Shown here in pieces: positions 55,334-63,596 of a stretch of DNA of 64,000 nt. How positions within the stretch are numbered: position 1 is the first letter of the stretch; the number at the start of each line of letters is the position of its first letter. This DNA comes from Rhizobium rosettiformans W3. GTDB lineage: Bacteria; Pseudomonadota; Alphaproteobacteria; Rhizobiales; Rhizobiaceae. A program made the translations under genes and the position numbers. Under the pieces are notes generated by a model, which searched no databases, was not told the origin of the DNA, and saw only the letters and a program-made list of their open reading frames with translations. Location: NCBI RefSeq assembly GCF_004912135.1, contig NZ_STGU01000006.1:224345-288344 (forward strand), given 5' to 3'.

Positions 55334-56449
55334 ATGGCCGAGCCGCTGAAACACCTGATCGGCCCACACACCGCCCGCGACACGGCAGACGCCGTAGCGC
55401 GGGCTTGGGGCCCCTTCGACCACGCTGCCTTCCTAACCGATACCCTTCCGGTGATCGACAGCCTCGAACTCATGCAGCGCGGGCAATGTATCGCGGATGC
55501 GCTGCACCGACATCTGCCGGGCGACTTCGAGACCGCCGCAAGGATCCTGGACGACTGTCTGCCGGCGCGCGAAGTGCCAGGACTGAGCGGCTGGGCTCTC
55601 CTCTCCTTCAACCAGTACATTGCCCGCCATGGCCGCGGGCATCTGGCGACCGCACTCGATCTTCTGAAGTCGCTGACGCCGCATTTCACCGCAGAATTCG
55701 GCATCCGGCCCTTCATTGCCGAGGAGCAGGACGCGGCACTCGCGATGATCTCGAACTGGGTGCTCGACCCGAACCACCACGTCCGCCGCCTTGCGAGTGA
55801 AGGCACCCGCCCCCGCCTTCCCTGGGCCATGCGCCTGCCCCAGCTCGTCGCGGACCCCACACCGATCCTGCCGATTCTGGAGGCCCTCCTTGACGACCCC
55901 GAGGATTATGTCCGCCGCTCGGTCGCCAACAGCTTGAACGACATCGCCAAGGACCATCCGGATCTCGTCGCCGATTTCGTCGAGCGCCACGCGAAAGGCG
56001 CCTCGAAGGAGAGGCTCTGGCTTCTCAAACACGCCTCGCGCACGCTGATCAAGAAGGGACACGGCAAGGCGCTCGCCAATTTCGGCTTCGCCGCGCTCAC
56101 CGACGTCGAGGCCACCCTCACGCTTGCGTCTGACCGGATCGATTTCCCCGGAGAACTGACCTTCGAGATCCGGCTCTCCAACACCGGCGCGGCAACGAGG
56201 ACAGTGCTGGTCGACTATGCCATCCACCATCAGAAGAAGGACGGCTCGCTCTCCCCCAAGGTGTTCAAGGGCAAGAGCCTGACGATCGCGGCGGGCGACA
56301 GCGTGACCATCGCCAGGCGCCATGCCTTTCGGCCGATCACGACGCGGGTTTATCATCCGGGAAGGCATGCGCTGGAGGTCATGCTGAACGGCAGACGGGT
56401 CGCCATCTGCGATTTCCACCTCAACATGCCCCAAGGTGACAAGGGATGA
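55334..56449 (+). CDS. AlkC-like DNA glycosylase (HEAT repeats plus Ig-like tail)
   Basis: 371 residues. An all-helical HEAT-like domain to about 260 (NWVLDPNHHVRRLASEGTRPRLPWAMRL and DDPEDYVRRSVANSLNDIAKDHPDLV, the DNA alkylation repeat signature) and a C-terminal beta-sandwich (about 265-365). That two-domain layout matches AlkC, which excises 3-methyladenine without flipping the base; AlkD lacks the tail. Starts 4 bases after the ABM stop and overlaps DUF1905 by 4 bases. Confidence 0.88.
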   Translation: MAEPLKHLIGPHTARDTADAVARAWGPFDHAAFLTDTLPVIDSLELMQRGQCIADALHRHLPGDFETAARILDDCLPAREVPGLSGWALLSFNQYIARHGRGHLATALDLLKSLTPHFTAEFGIRPFIAEEQDAALAMISNWVLDPNHHVRRLASEGTRPRLPWAMRLPQLVADPTPILPILEALLDDPEDYVRRSVANSLNDIAKDHPDLVADFVERHAKGASKERLWLLKHASRTLIKKGHGKALANFGFAALTDVEATLTLASDRIDFPGELTFEIRLSNTGAATRTVLVDYAIHHQKKDGSLSPKVFKGKSLTIAAGDSVTIARRHAFRPITTRVYHPGRHALEVMLNGRRVAICDFHLNMPQGDKG

Positions 56450-56748
56450 GCGGGAGCGGACAGCCCATCCGTTTCGAGGCAGAGGTCGTGAAGTTCGACG
56501 GCCCCGGTGGATGGCACGCCGTTTTTCTGGACGAAGAGGCGGCGGCGAGAGCCCGCTTCTTCGGTCACCCCAATGCATTGGGCGCCATTGCCGTTCAGGT
56601 GCAGATTGGCGCCAGTGCCGTCAAAACCTCTCTTTTCCCGGACAGGAAACGCGCGACCTACCTTCTGCCGCTGAAGGCGGAACTGCGCAGGCGGGAAGGC
56701 ATTGCCGAAGGATGCATGATTTCGGTGCTGCTGACGGTCGACAGCTGA
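56446..56748 (+). CDS. DUF1905 protein
   Basis: 100 residues: RFEAEVVKFDGPGGWHAVFLDEEAAAR and RKRATYLLPLKAELRRREGIAEG are the DUF1905 beta-barrel marks. Function unknown. Its ATG overlaps the AlkC-like stop (ATGA), so it is translated from the same message. The open frame is otherwise free of homology to the helicase downstream. Confidence 0.85.
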   Translation: MSGSGQPIRFEAEVVKFDGPGGWHAVFLDEEAAARARFFGHPNALGAIAVQVQIGASAVKTSLFPDRKRATYLLPLKAELRRREGIAEGCMISVLLTVDS

Positions 56749-57038
56749 GCATGGGCCGGCACCTTTCACGCTGCACTGCAAACATTTCCTTGACTTCTCG
56801 GCCAAATAAGCCCATTTGCAGGTCAGCTTTCACCTTCCGGCCGCCGCGTGAGCGAGCCCAGCGACATCTGAGACGCGACGAAGGACAAGCGCATGACATG
56901 ACTGGCAGACACTCCGCCGCTGCGCTGGAAGCTTTTTCCAACTTACAAGTTCCCAAATCACGCGGGGTTCTTGACGCCAATGCCAACCGGATCGCGAAGA
57001 CCGCGTTCCGGGGTCGTGCATTTGGCGCCCCGAAAGGT
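56749..57038 (+). other. 290-base leader before the DEAD-box helicase
   Basis: No gene with homology is seen. The frame of the helicase stays open through it, but no motif is recognisable. A long 5' leader is common for cold-induced DEAD-box helicases and could hold a regulatory structure; nothing specific was identified. Confidence 0.35.
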
Positions 57039-58460
57039 ATGACTTTGACAACTTTCGATGATCTTGGCCTCTCCAAGAATATCGTCGCGACGCTGACGAC
57101 GCTCGGCTTCTCGACGCCCACTCCGATCCAGGAGAAGGGTATCCCCGTCGTCCTCGCAGGCCGCGACCTGATTGGCCTCGCTCAGACCGGCACCGGCAAG
57201 ACGGCCGCTTTTGGCCTGCCGATGATCGAGATGCTTCTCAAGGACGAGAAGCGCCCCGACAACCGCACCACCCGCGCCCTCATTCTCGCCCCGACCCGCG
57301 AACTGGTAAACCAGATCGGCGACAACCTGCGCAGCTACCTGCGCCGCCTGCCGCTGAAGATCAACCAGGTCGTCGGCGGTGCATCGATCGGCAAGCAGCA
57401 GCTGCAGCTCGAAAAGGGCACCGACATTCTCGTCGCAACGCCTGGCCGTCTGCTCGACCTGATCGCCCGCAACGCGATTTCGCTGCGCGCCGTCCGTTAC
57501 CTCGTTCTCGACGAAGCCGACCAGATGCTGGATCTCGGCTTCATCCATGACCTGCGCAAGATCTCCAAGATGGTCCCGCCGAAGCGCCAGACGCTTCTGT
57601 TCTCGGCCACCATGCCGCCGTCGATCGCCGATCTCGCCGCAAGCTTCCTGACCGACCCGCTGAAGATCGCCGTCTCGCCTCCGGGCAAGGCTGCGGACAA
57701 GGTCGAACAGCACGTGCATTTCGTTGCCGGCCAGAACGCCAAGACGGAAATGCTCAAGAAGATCCTCAACGACAATCCGGATGGCCGCTCCATCGTCTTC
57801 CTGCGCACCAAGCATGGCGCGGAAAAGCTGATGAAGCACCTGGACGCCACCGGCTACTCGGTCGCCTCGATCCACGGCAACAAGAGCCAGGGCCAGCGCG
57901 AGCGCGCTCTGAAGGGCTTCCGTGACGGCGAGATCAAGACGCTGATCGCCACCGACGTTGCCGCCCGCGGGATCGACATCCCGGCCGTCTCTCACGTCTT
58001 CAACTACGACCTGCCGGAAGTGCCGGACGCATACGTGCACCGCATCGGCCGTACGGCCCGTGCCGGTCGCGAAGGCATCGCAATCGCATTCTGCGGTCCG
58101 GACGAAGGTCGTCTGCTGCGCGACGTCGAAAAGCTGATGGGCATCGAGATCCCGGTCGCCTCGGGCGAACCGCCGGCAAACCTCGCACGCCCGGCCCGTC
58201 CGCAGCGTCGCGGCGGCGGTGGTGGCGGCGGCAACAACCGGAATCACCAGGGCCAGAGCAAGGGTCGTGGCAAGGCCGAAGGCGCTCCCAAGGCCGATGG
58301 TCGTCCGGCCAAGACCGGTCATCGCAAGGGTGGCAATGGCGGCGGACAGAACCGCAACGCCAATGGTGGCCAGGGCCGTCCGGGTGGCAATCCCGGGGGC
58401 AACGGCCAGGGCCGTCCGGCCCGTTCCGGCACCGCCGGCGGTCGTCGTCGCCAGGCCTAA
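57039..58460 (+). CDS. rhlE: DEAD-box RNA helicase, RhlE-like
   Basis: 473 residues from MTLTTFDDLGLSKNIV. Motifs: Q motif (FSTPTPIQEKGIP), I AQTGTGKT, Ia PTRELVNQ, II VLDEADQML, III SATMP, IV IVFLRTK, V IATDVAARGIDIP, VI HRIGRTARAG. The last 90 residues are glycine, asparagine and arginine rich, an RNA-binding tail typical of RhlE. RhlE unwinds short RNA duplexes and helps ribosome assembly. The ribosome site (AAAGG) is very close to the ATG. Ends at a strong terminator. Confidence 0.93.
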   Translation: MTLTTFDDLGLSKNIVATLTTLGFSTPTPIQEKGIPVVLAGRDLIGLAQTGTGKTAAFGLPMIEMLLKDEKRPDNRTTRALILAPTRELVNQIGDNLRSYLRRLPLKINQVVGGASIGKQQLQLEKGTDILVATPGRLLDLIARNAISLRAVRYLVLDEADQMLDLGFIHDLRKISKMVPPKRQTLLFSATMPPSIADLAASFLTDPLKIAVSPPGKAADKVEQHVHFVAGQNAKTEMLKKILNDNPDGRSIVFLRTKHGAEKLMKHLDATGYSVASIHGNKSQGQRERALKGFRDGEIKTLIATDVAARGIDIPAVSHVFNYDLPEVPDAYVHRIGRTARAGREGIAIAFCGPDEGRLLRDVEKLMGIEIPVASGEPPANLARPARPQRRGGGGGGGNNRNHQGQSKGRGKAEGAPKADGRPAKTGHRKGGNGGGQNRNANGGQGRPGGNPGGNGQGRPARSGTAGGRRRQA

Positions 58461-58490
58461 GTCGTGGCTCGATAAGCTCTAGAATTTTGA

Positions 58491-58516
58491 AATGGCGCGG
58501 CACCCACCGCGCCATT
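58491..58516. terminator. bidirectional terminator
   Basis: AATGGCGCGG, six bases, CCGCGCCATT followed by TTTC: a perfect 10-base stem between the helicase gene and the convergent EamA gene. Confidence 0.85.
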
Positions 58517-58541
58517 TTTCATGGCCTGCGCGGCCGGCCGC

Positions 58542-59426
58542 TCACTCTGGCGCCGATACTGTCTTGCGATTGGTCAGGTAAACGCCGACCATGACCACGC
58601 AGGTCCCGACCATCATCGGCACTGTCAACTCTTCCCCGAAGGCGATGGCGGCTTCGAGAGCCGCCATCGGCGGAACGAGATAAATGAGCGAGGCCGCCTT
58701 CGACACGTCGCCGTGGCGGATCAGATAGAGAAGCAGCGCGATCGCGCCCATCGAGATCCCAATGACAGACCAGGCAAGCGTCGCGAAGAAACCGAGGCTC
58801 CAGTCGACATGCAAGTTTTCGAGCGCAACGGCCGCCGGAACCGTGACGATCAGGGCGCCGACATATTGCAGCGTTGCCACGGCGCGCAGATCGCCCTCCT
58901 TGACCAGCCGCTTCTGGTAGATCGTGCCGGCCGTCACGCAGGCCATGGCCAAAACGTTGACCGCCACGGCATAGGCCGGGATCGTGGAAGCATCGATGAC
59001 CAGCACCTTAGGCAGGACCGCGATACCAACCCCGAGGAAGCCGATCACCAGGCCAAGCCGCTGACTGGCGCTGAGGTCCTCGCCGATCAGATAGGCGGCG
59101 GCGACCCCGGTCATCAGCGGCTGCAGGCCCGCTATGATCCCTGACAGCGCCGCCGGCACCCCCTGCCCGATCGCCCACCAGACCATGCCGAGATAAAGCC
59201 CGTGCAGGAACATGCCCGAGACGATGGCATGCAGCCATCCGGCCCGATCCTTCGGCCAGGAGACGCCTCCGACACGACAGACGATGTAGAACAACACGAC
59301 CGCCGTGCCGTAGCGAACCACGAGGAACGTCAGAGGATCGGCAAAGAACGTCGCGTATTTGGCTGAGACCCATCCCGTCGACCACAGCAACACGAAGAGG
59401 ACGGGGGCGATGCGGGCGAGTGTCAT
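58542..59426 (-). CDS. EamA/DMT-family transporter
   Basis: 294 residues from MTLARIAPVLFVLLW; eleven upstream codons are open. Ten membrane helices in two EamA repeats. Marks: LLWSTGWVSAKY, GLQPLMTGVAAAYLIGEDL and the second repeat YLVPPMAALEAAIAFGEEL. The superfamily exports amino acids or other metabolites; substrate cannot be assigned. Its start region opens into a 380-base gap before the ATP-grasp gene. Confidence 0.92.
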   Translation of the reverse strand: MTLARIAPVLFVLLWSTGWVSAKYATFFADPLTFLVVRYGTAVVLFYIVCRVGGVSWPKDRAGWLHAIVSGMFLHGLYLGMVWWAIGQGVPAALSGIIAGLQPLMTGVAAAYLIGEDLSASQRLGLVIGFLGVGIAVLPKVLVIDASTIPAYAVAVNVLAMACVTAGTIYQKRLVKEGDLRAVATLQYVGALIVTVPAAVALENLHVDWSLGFFATLAWSVIGISMGAIALLLYLIRHGDVSKAASLIYLVPPMAALEAAIAFGEELTVPMMVGTCVVMVGVYLTNRKTVSAPE

Positions 59427-59806
59427 GAGTCGGTTCGTCTTTCCAGGACCGGATCGCAAGCCGCCGGCTGTCCGCTTCGATAATGCCGACCCCGGCCGCG
59501 GTCAAAAGAGTTTTCCTGCAAAGCCCGTTGAATTTCGCTCACATCAGGTTCGGACACAAAAAACATTCTGAAACAGATGCCTAATTAAGCGGCAGAAATT
59601 CATGTCACGCAAAAGCTGCGGTTCAGCGGCAGGGATTCACCACCCGGTAGAACCGGGAGATGCAGTGATCACACCGTCCCGATTGCTCAAAAATGGCGCT
59701 CATGCCGATTTTCCAGGCAGATGAAGCCGTGCCTAATTCTCGTCCCTTGACCTGCGATGCTGCTTGCATTGGCCAAATGCTTGTATTCAAATGAACCAAA
59801 AAGGGG
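59427..59806. other. 380-base intergenic region with one hairpin
   Basis: Between two genes that start away from each other. No gene was found. CCCGGT, three bases, ACCGGG at 59643-59657 is a perfect 6-base hairpin. The promoters of both flanking genes must lie here; no clear sigma-54, Pho or NtrC motif was seen. Confidence 0.4.
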
Positions 59807-61225
59807 ATGGCGCCATTGGCATTTGATGAAATGATGACAGCGGACGGTGCTCCGCGCGGACCTTACCAGAACTACTTCGATTGGTATTCCAGCCAGGACC
59901 CGGCAAGGCTTCTGGCCAAGTCGAGAGATGCGGAAAACATCTTTCGCAAGACGGGCATCACCTTTGCCGTCTACGGCCATGCCGACAGTGCCGAAAAACT
60001 GATCCCCTTCGACATCATTCCGCGCATCATTTCCGGCCGCGAATGGCGCAAGCTCGCCCAGGGCATCGAACAGCGCGTGCTGGCGCTGAACGCCTTTCTC
60101 GACGACATCTACCACAAGCAGGAAATCATCAAGGCCGGCCGCATTCCCCGCGAGCTGATCGAGAAGAACGTCGCCTTCCTGCCCGAGATGATCGGTTTTC
60201 GTCCGCCGGGCGGGGTCTACACCCACATCGTCGGCACAGACATCGTGCGGACCGGTGAAGACCAGTTCTACGTGCTGGAAGACAATGCCCGCACGCCCTC
60301 CGGCGTCTCCTACATGCTGGAGAACCGGGAAACCATGATGCAGATGTTCCCGGAGCTCTTCCAGCTGAACAAGGTGCAGCGCGTCGAGGACTATCCCTAT
60401 CTGCTCCGCCAGTCGCTCGCCTCGCTCGCCCCTCCCGGCTGCAAGGGCAAGCCGCGCGTCGCAGTCCTCACCCCCGGCATCTATAATTCCGCCTATTACG
60501 AGCATTCCTTCCTCGCCGACATGATGGGCGTCGAGCTGGTCGAAGGCTCGGATCTCCGCGTCATCGACGGCAAGGTGAAGATGCGCACCACGCGCGGCTA
60601 TGAGGCGATCGACGTGCTCTACCGCCGCGTCGACGACGACTTCCTCGATCCCCTCACCTTCCGCCCCGACTCGGCGCTCGGCATTCCCGGCATCATGGAT
60701 GTCTACCGGGCCGGCAACATCACCATTGCGAACGCCCCGGGCACCGGCATTTCCGACGACAAGGCGATCTACTCCTACATGCCCGAGATCGTCGAGTTCT
60801 ACACCGGCCGCAAAGCGATCCTCGAAAATGTGCCGACCTGGCGCTGCTCTGAGGCAGACAGCCTGGCATACGTTCTCGAACACCTCGAAGAACTGGTCGT
60901 GAAGGAAGTGCACGGCTCCGGCGGCTACGGCATGCTGGTCGGCCCGACCGCCTCCAAGAAGGAGCGTGCCGCCTTCGCCGAAAAGCTGAAGGCCCGGCCG
61001 AACAACTACATCGCCCAGCCGACGCTGTCGCTCTCGACCGTGCCGATCCTCGTGAACAAGGGGATCGCGCCCCGCCACGTCGACTTACGTCCCTATGTCC
61101 TCGTCTCCGACAAGGTGCAGATCATTCCCGGCGGCCTGACCCGCGTGGCCCTCAAGCAGGGTTCGCTCGTGGTCAATTCAAGCCAGGGCGGCGGCACCAA
61201 GGACACCTGGGTACTGGAGGACTGA
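59807..61225 (+). CDS. circularly permuted ATP-grasp protein
   Basis: 472 residues. Permuted ATP-grasp (DUF404/DUF407): RKTGITFAVYGHADSAEKLIPFDIIPRIISGREW, LNAFLDDIYHKQEIIKAGRIP, VLEDNARTPSGVSYMLENR (acidic, metal-binding) and VVKEVHGSGGYGMLVG (phosphate loop). Expected to join an amino group to a carboxylate. A TTG at 59816 with GGGG nine bases before it may be the true start. Always found with alpha-E and transglutaminase genes, as here; comparative genomics suggests a peptide or amide-forming pathway of unknown product. Confidence 0.9.
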   Translation: MAPLAFDEMMTADGAPRGPYQNYFDWYSSQDPARLLAKSRDAENIFRKTGITFAVYGHADSAEKLIPFDIIPRIISGREWRKLAQGIEQRVLALNAFLDDIYHKQEIIKAGRIPRELIEKNVAFLPEMIGFRPPGGVYTHIVGTDIVRTGEDQFYVLEDNARTPSGVSYMLENRETMMQMFPELFQLNKVQRVEDYPYLLRQSLASLAPPGCKGKPRVAVLTPGIYNSAYYEHSFLADMMGVELVEGSDLRVIDGKVKMRTTRGYEAIDVLYRRVDDDFLDPLTFRPDSALGIPGIMDVYRAGNITIANAPGTGISDDKAIYSYMPEIVEFYTGRKAILENVPTWRCSEADSLAYVLEHLEELVVKEVHGSGGYGMLVGPTASKKERAAFAEKLKARPNNYIAQPTLSLSTVPILVNKGIAPRHVDLRPYVLVSDKVQIIPGGLTRVALKQGSLVVNSSQGGGTKDTWVLED

Positions 61226-61226
61226 C

Positions 61227-62174
61227 ATGGTCATGCTCGGACGAACCGCCAACGGCCTCTTCTGGATGTTCCGCTACATCGAAAGAGCCGAAAACATTGC
61301 CCGTCTCGTCGACGCCGGGCTTCGCATGTCGCTGACCCGCTCGGGCGCTTCCGACGAGGACTGGGATGCGGTGCTGCAGAGTGCCGATGTCAGAAGCCTT
61401 TTTGCCGAGCGGCAGGACAAGGTGACCGCAGCCGACGCGATCGATTTTTTGCTGCGCGATACCGCCAACCCTTCCAGCGTCATGTCCTGCATCGACGCCG
61501 CCCGCAACAATGCCCGCATGGTGCGCACGGCGTTGACCCGCGAGACTTGGGAAGCCACCAACGAATGCTGGATCGAGCTGAAGCAGATGCTCGCCCGCAA
61601 GCTGAAGTCCGCTGATCTGCCTGAGGTCATCGACACCGTGAAGCGCCGCGCCGGCCTGATCCGCGGCGCCTTCCACGGCTCGATGTTGCGCAACGAGATC
61701 TATAACTTCGCCCGCATCGGCACCTTCATCGAACGCGCAGACAACACCAGCCGCATCCTCGATGTGAAGTACTACGTGCTTCTGCCGGCGATCACCCATG
61801 TCGGCTCCTCGCTCGACAACATGCAGTGGGAATCGATCCTGCGCTCGGTTTCCGCGCATCGCTCCTATCGCTGGGTCTATGACGGAGAATACAAGGCGGC
61901 CAACATTGCCGATTTTCTGATCCTCAGCGGACAGATGCCGCGCTCGCTTGCCTATTGCTACGAAAAGATCACCTCCAACCTCGGCTATGTCGGCCAGGAA
62001 TATGGCGAGCGCCTTGCGGCGCACCACACCGCCGATGCCGTGCTTGCGACCCTGAAAACGACCAGCATCGATCAGATCATGGATCAGGGGCTGCACGAGT
62101 TCCTCGACAATTTCATCTCGCTCAACAACAAGCTGGGCAATGAAATCACCGAGGGTTACAGGTTCTATAGCTGA
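61227..62174 (+). CDS. alpha-E domain protein (DUF403)
   Basis: 315 residues, all-helical, with a conserved opening LGRTANGLFWMFRYIERAENIARLVDAG and later FARIGTFIERADNTSRILDVKYYVLLP, RIGXFXERADNXXRXLDXKY being the family hallmark. The two RxxER helices give a charged groove. Starts one base after the ATP-grasp stop. Its activity is unknown; it is a constant partner of the ATP-grasp and transglutaminase. Confidence 0.92.
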   Translation: MVMLGRTANGLFWMFRYIERAENIARLVDAGLRMSLTRSGASDEDWDAVLQSADVRSLFAERQDKVTAADAIDFLLRDTANPSSVMSCIDAARNNARMVRTALTRETWEATNECWIELKQMLARKLKSADLPEVIDTVKRRAGLIRGAFHGSMLRNEIYNFARIGTFIERADNTSRILDVKYYVLLPAITHVGSSLDNMQWESILRSVSAHRSYRWVYDGEYKAANIADFLILSGQMPRSLAYCYEKITSNLGYVGQEYGERLAAHHTADAVLATLKTTSIDQIMDQGLHEFLDNFISLNNKLGNEITEGYRFYS

Positions 62175-62188
62175 GCAGGATTGAGCGC

Positions 62189-63010
62189 ATGCGTCTGCGG
62201 ATAAGCCATACCACCGAATATCGCTATGACGACCCGGTCCAATACTCGCTGCAACGGCTGCGACTGACCCCGCAGGACGGCCCGGGCCAGAAGGTGCTGT
62301 CGTGGAACATCGCCGTCGACGGCGCCAATGTCGAGGCCGGCTTCAACGACCAGTTCGGCAACCAGACCCATCTCGTCTCCACCGAAGGCGACAGCCACAG
62401 TGTCCATATCGTCGCCTCTGGCGAGGTCGAGACCGAAGACCGCTCCGGCGTTTACGGGCCGCATCAGGGCTATGTGCCGCTCTGGCTCTATCTCCGCGAC
62501 ACGCCGCTCACCAAGCCGGGCAAGCTGATCCGTGAGCTTTCGCGCAGCCTCTCCGGCGACAACGAGCTGGCGAAGATGCATGACCTGATGGGCAAGCTCA
62601 ACGCCCAGATCGCCTATGAAACGGGAACGACCGGCACGGAAACCACCGCCGAACAGGCGCTCGAAGCCGGCCGCGGCGTCTGCCAGGACCATGCGCATGC
62701 CTTCATCGCCGCCGCCCGCCTGCTCGCCCTGCCCGCCCGCTACGTCTCGGGCTACCTGTTGATGGACGACCGCATCGAACAGGTCGCGACCCACGCCTGG
62801 GCCGAGGTTCACCTTCCCGGTCTCGGCTGGGTCGGTTTCGATCCGGCCAACAACCACTGCCCCGATGCCCGCTATGTCCGCATCGCCACGGGCCTCTGCT
62901 ATGCCGACGCAGCCCCCGTTTCCGGCATGCGGATCGGCCTTGCCGGCGAGGATCTGACCGTCACGCTGGTGGTCGAACCCTCGCAGAGCCAGAGCCAGTC
63001 GCAAAGCTGA
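62189..63010 (+). CDS. transglutaminase-like protease-fold protein
   Basis: 273 residues. N-terminal bacterial transglutaminase domain (RLRISHTTEYRYDDPVQYSLQRLRLTPQ) and the papain-like core with catalytic Cys in GRGVCQDHAHAFIAAARL, His in VATHAWAEVHLPGLGWVGFDP and Asp in that same block. Such proteins hydrolyse or transfer amide bonds. Third gene of the cassette, 14 bases after the alpha-E gene. It ends with a run of serine and glutamine (SQSQSQS). Confidence 0.92.
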   Translation: MRLRISHTTEYRYDDPVQYSLQRLRLTPQDGPGQKVLSWNIAVDGANVEAGFNDQFGNQTHLVSTEGDSHSVHIVASGEVETEDRSGVYGPHQGYVPLWLYLRDTPLTKPGKLIRELSRSLSGDNELAKMHDLMGKLNAQIAYETGTTGTETTAEQALEAGRGVCQDHAHAFIAAARLLALPARYVSGYLLMDDRIEQVATHAWAEVHLPGLGWVGFDPANNHCPDARYVRIATGLCYADAAPVSGMRIGLAGEDLTVTLVVEPSQSQSQSQS

Positions 63011-63122
63011 CCTGCCGTTCCAGCGGCGCGCGCGGTCGGAGCCTTTCCGCAAGCTCCGCTCCATCCCGGCATGATGTTGTGCCCTATAGGCGCGGCGCGG
63101 CCGCAGCGGAGGTCGAACACGC

Positions 63123-63593
63123 ATGCTGTTTGGAAAGTCTCTCTTCCAGTCGGTCGTCGACAGGCTTGATGACGAGGCCGAAGAGCAGCCCGTAGCCGAA
63201 GAACAGACATTCCGCATCAAGGGCCTGAGCACCGGCTTTGTGGCGGAGCCGGACCTTGCAGCAGCCCCTGGAACTGGGGTTGACCAGCGTCTCAACGCCT
63301 ACCTCTTCCTGATGCCCGAAAACCTGCCATCGGAAGAGCCCGAGCCGCCTGCTCCGCCGCCGCCACCCGCATGGGCAGGACGCCTTTCACCGCAGGAGGT
63401 TGCCGAGGATCTCGGCATCGAACTGTCGGACGACCGCGATCGGCTGCAGGAGCGCCGCCGCCGCTTCGCCCGCGAGAACCATCCGGATCGCGTCGCCGCA
63501 GACTATCGCGACGCAGCGACCTTGCGCATGAAGATCGCAAACGGGCTGGTCGACGAGGCGATCAGCAGCCACGACCTGCGAAGCGGTCGTTGA
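63123..63593 (+). CDS. J-domain-like protein with C-terminal HPD
   Basis: 156 residues. The last 60 residues hold a J-like domain with the HPD tripeptide (RRRRFARENHPDRVAADYRDAATLRMKIAN). The N-terminal half is acidic and proline-rich (PPAPPPPPAWA near 77-86) with no membrane segment. J-domains stimulate DnaK ATPase; having it at the C-terminus after a disordered linker is unusual. GGAGG is upstream. It is 112 bases after the transglutaminase gene; whether it belongs to that cassette is not known. Confidence 0.75.
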   Translation: MLFGKSLFQSVVDRLDDEAEEQPVAEEQTFRIKGLSTGFVAEPDLAAAPGTGVDQRLNAYLFLMPENLPSEEPEPPAPPPPPAWAGRLSPQEVAEDLGIELSDDRDRLQERRRRFARENHPDRVAADYRDAATLRMKIANGLVDEAISSHDLRSGR

Positions 63594-63596
63594 CGA

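Noticed and set aside
56436..57038. A 201-residue N-terminal extension of the helicase
   Set aside because: It overlaps DUF1905, has no homology, and RhlE proteins start near the Q motif; the ATG at 57039 is preferred.
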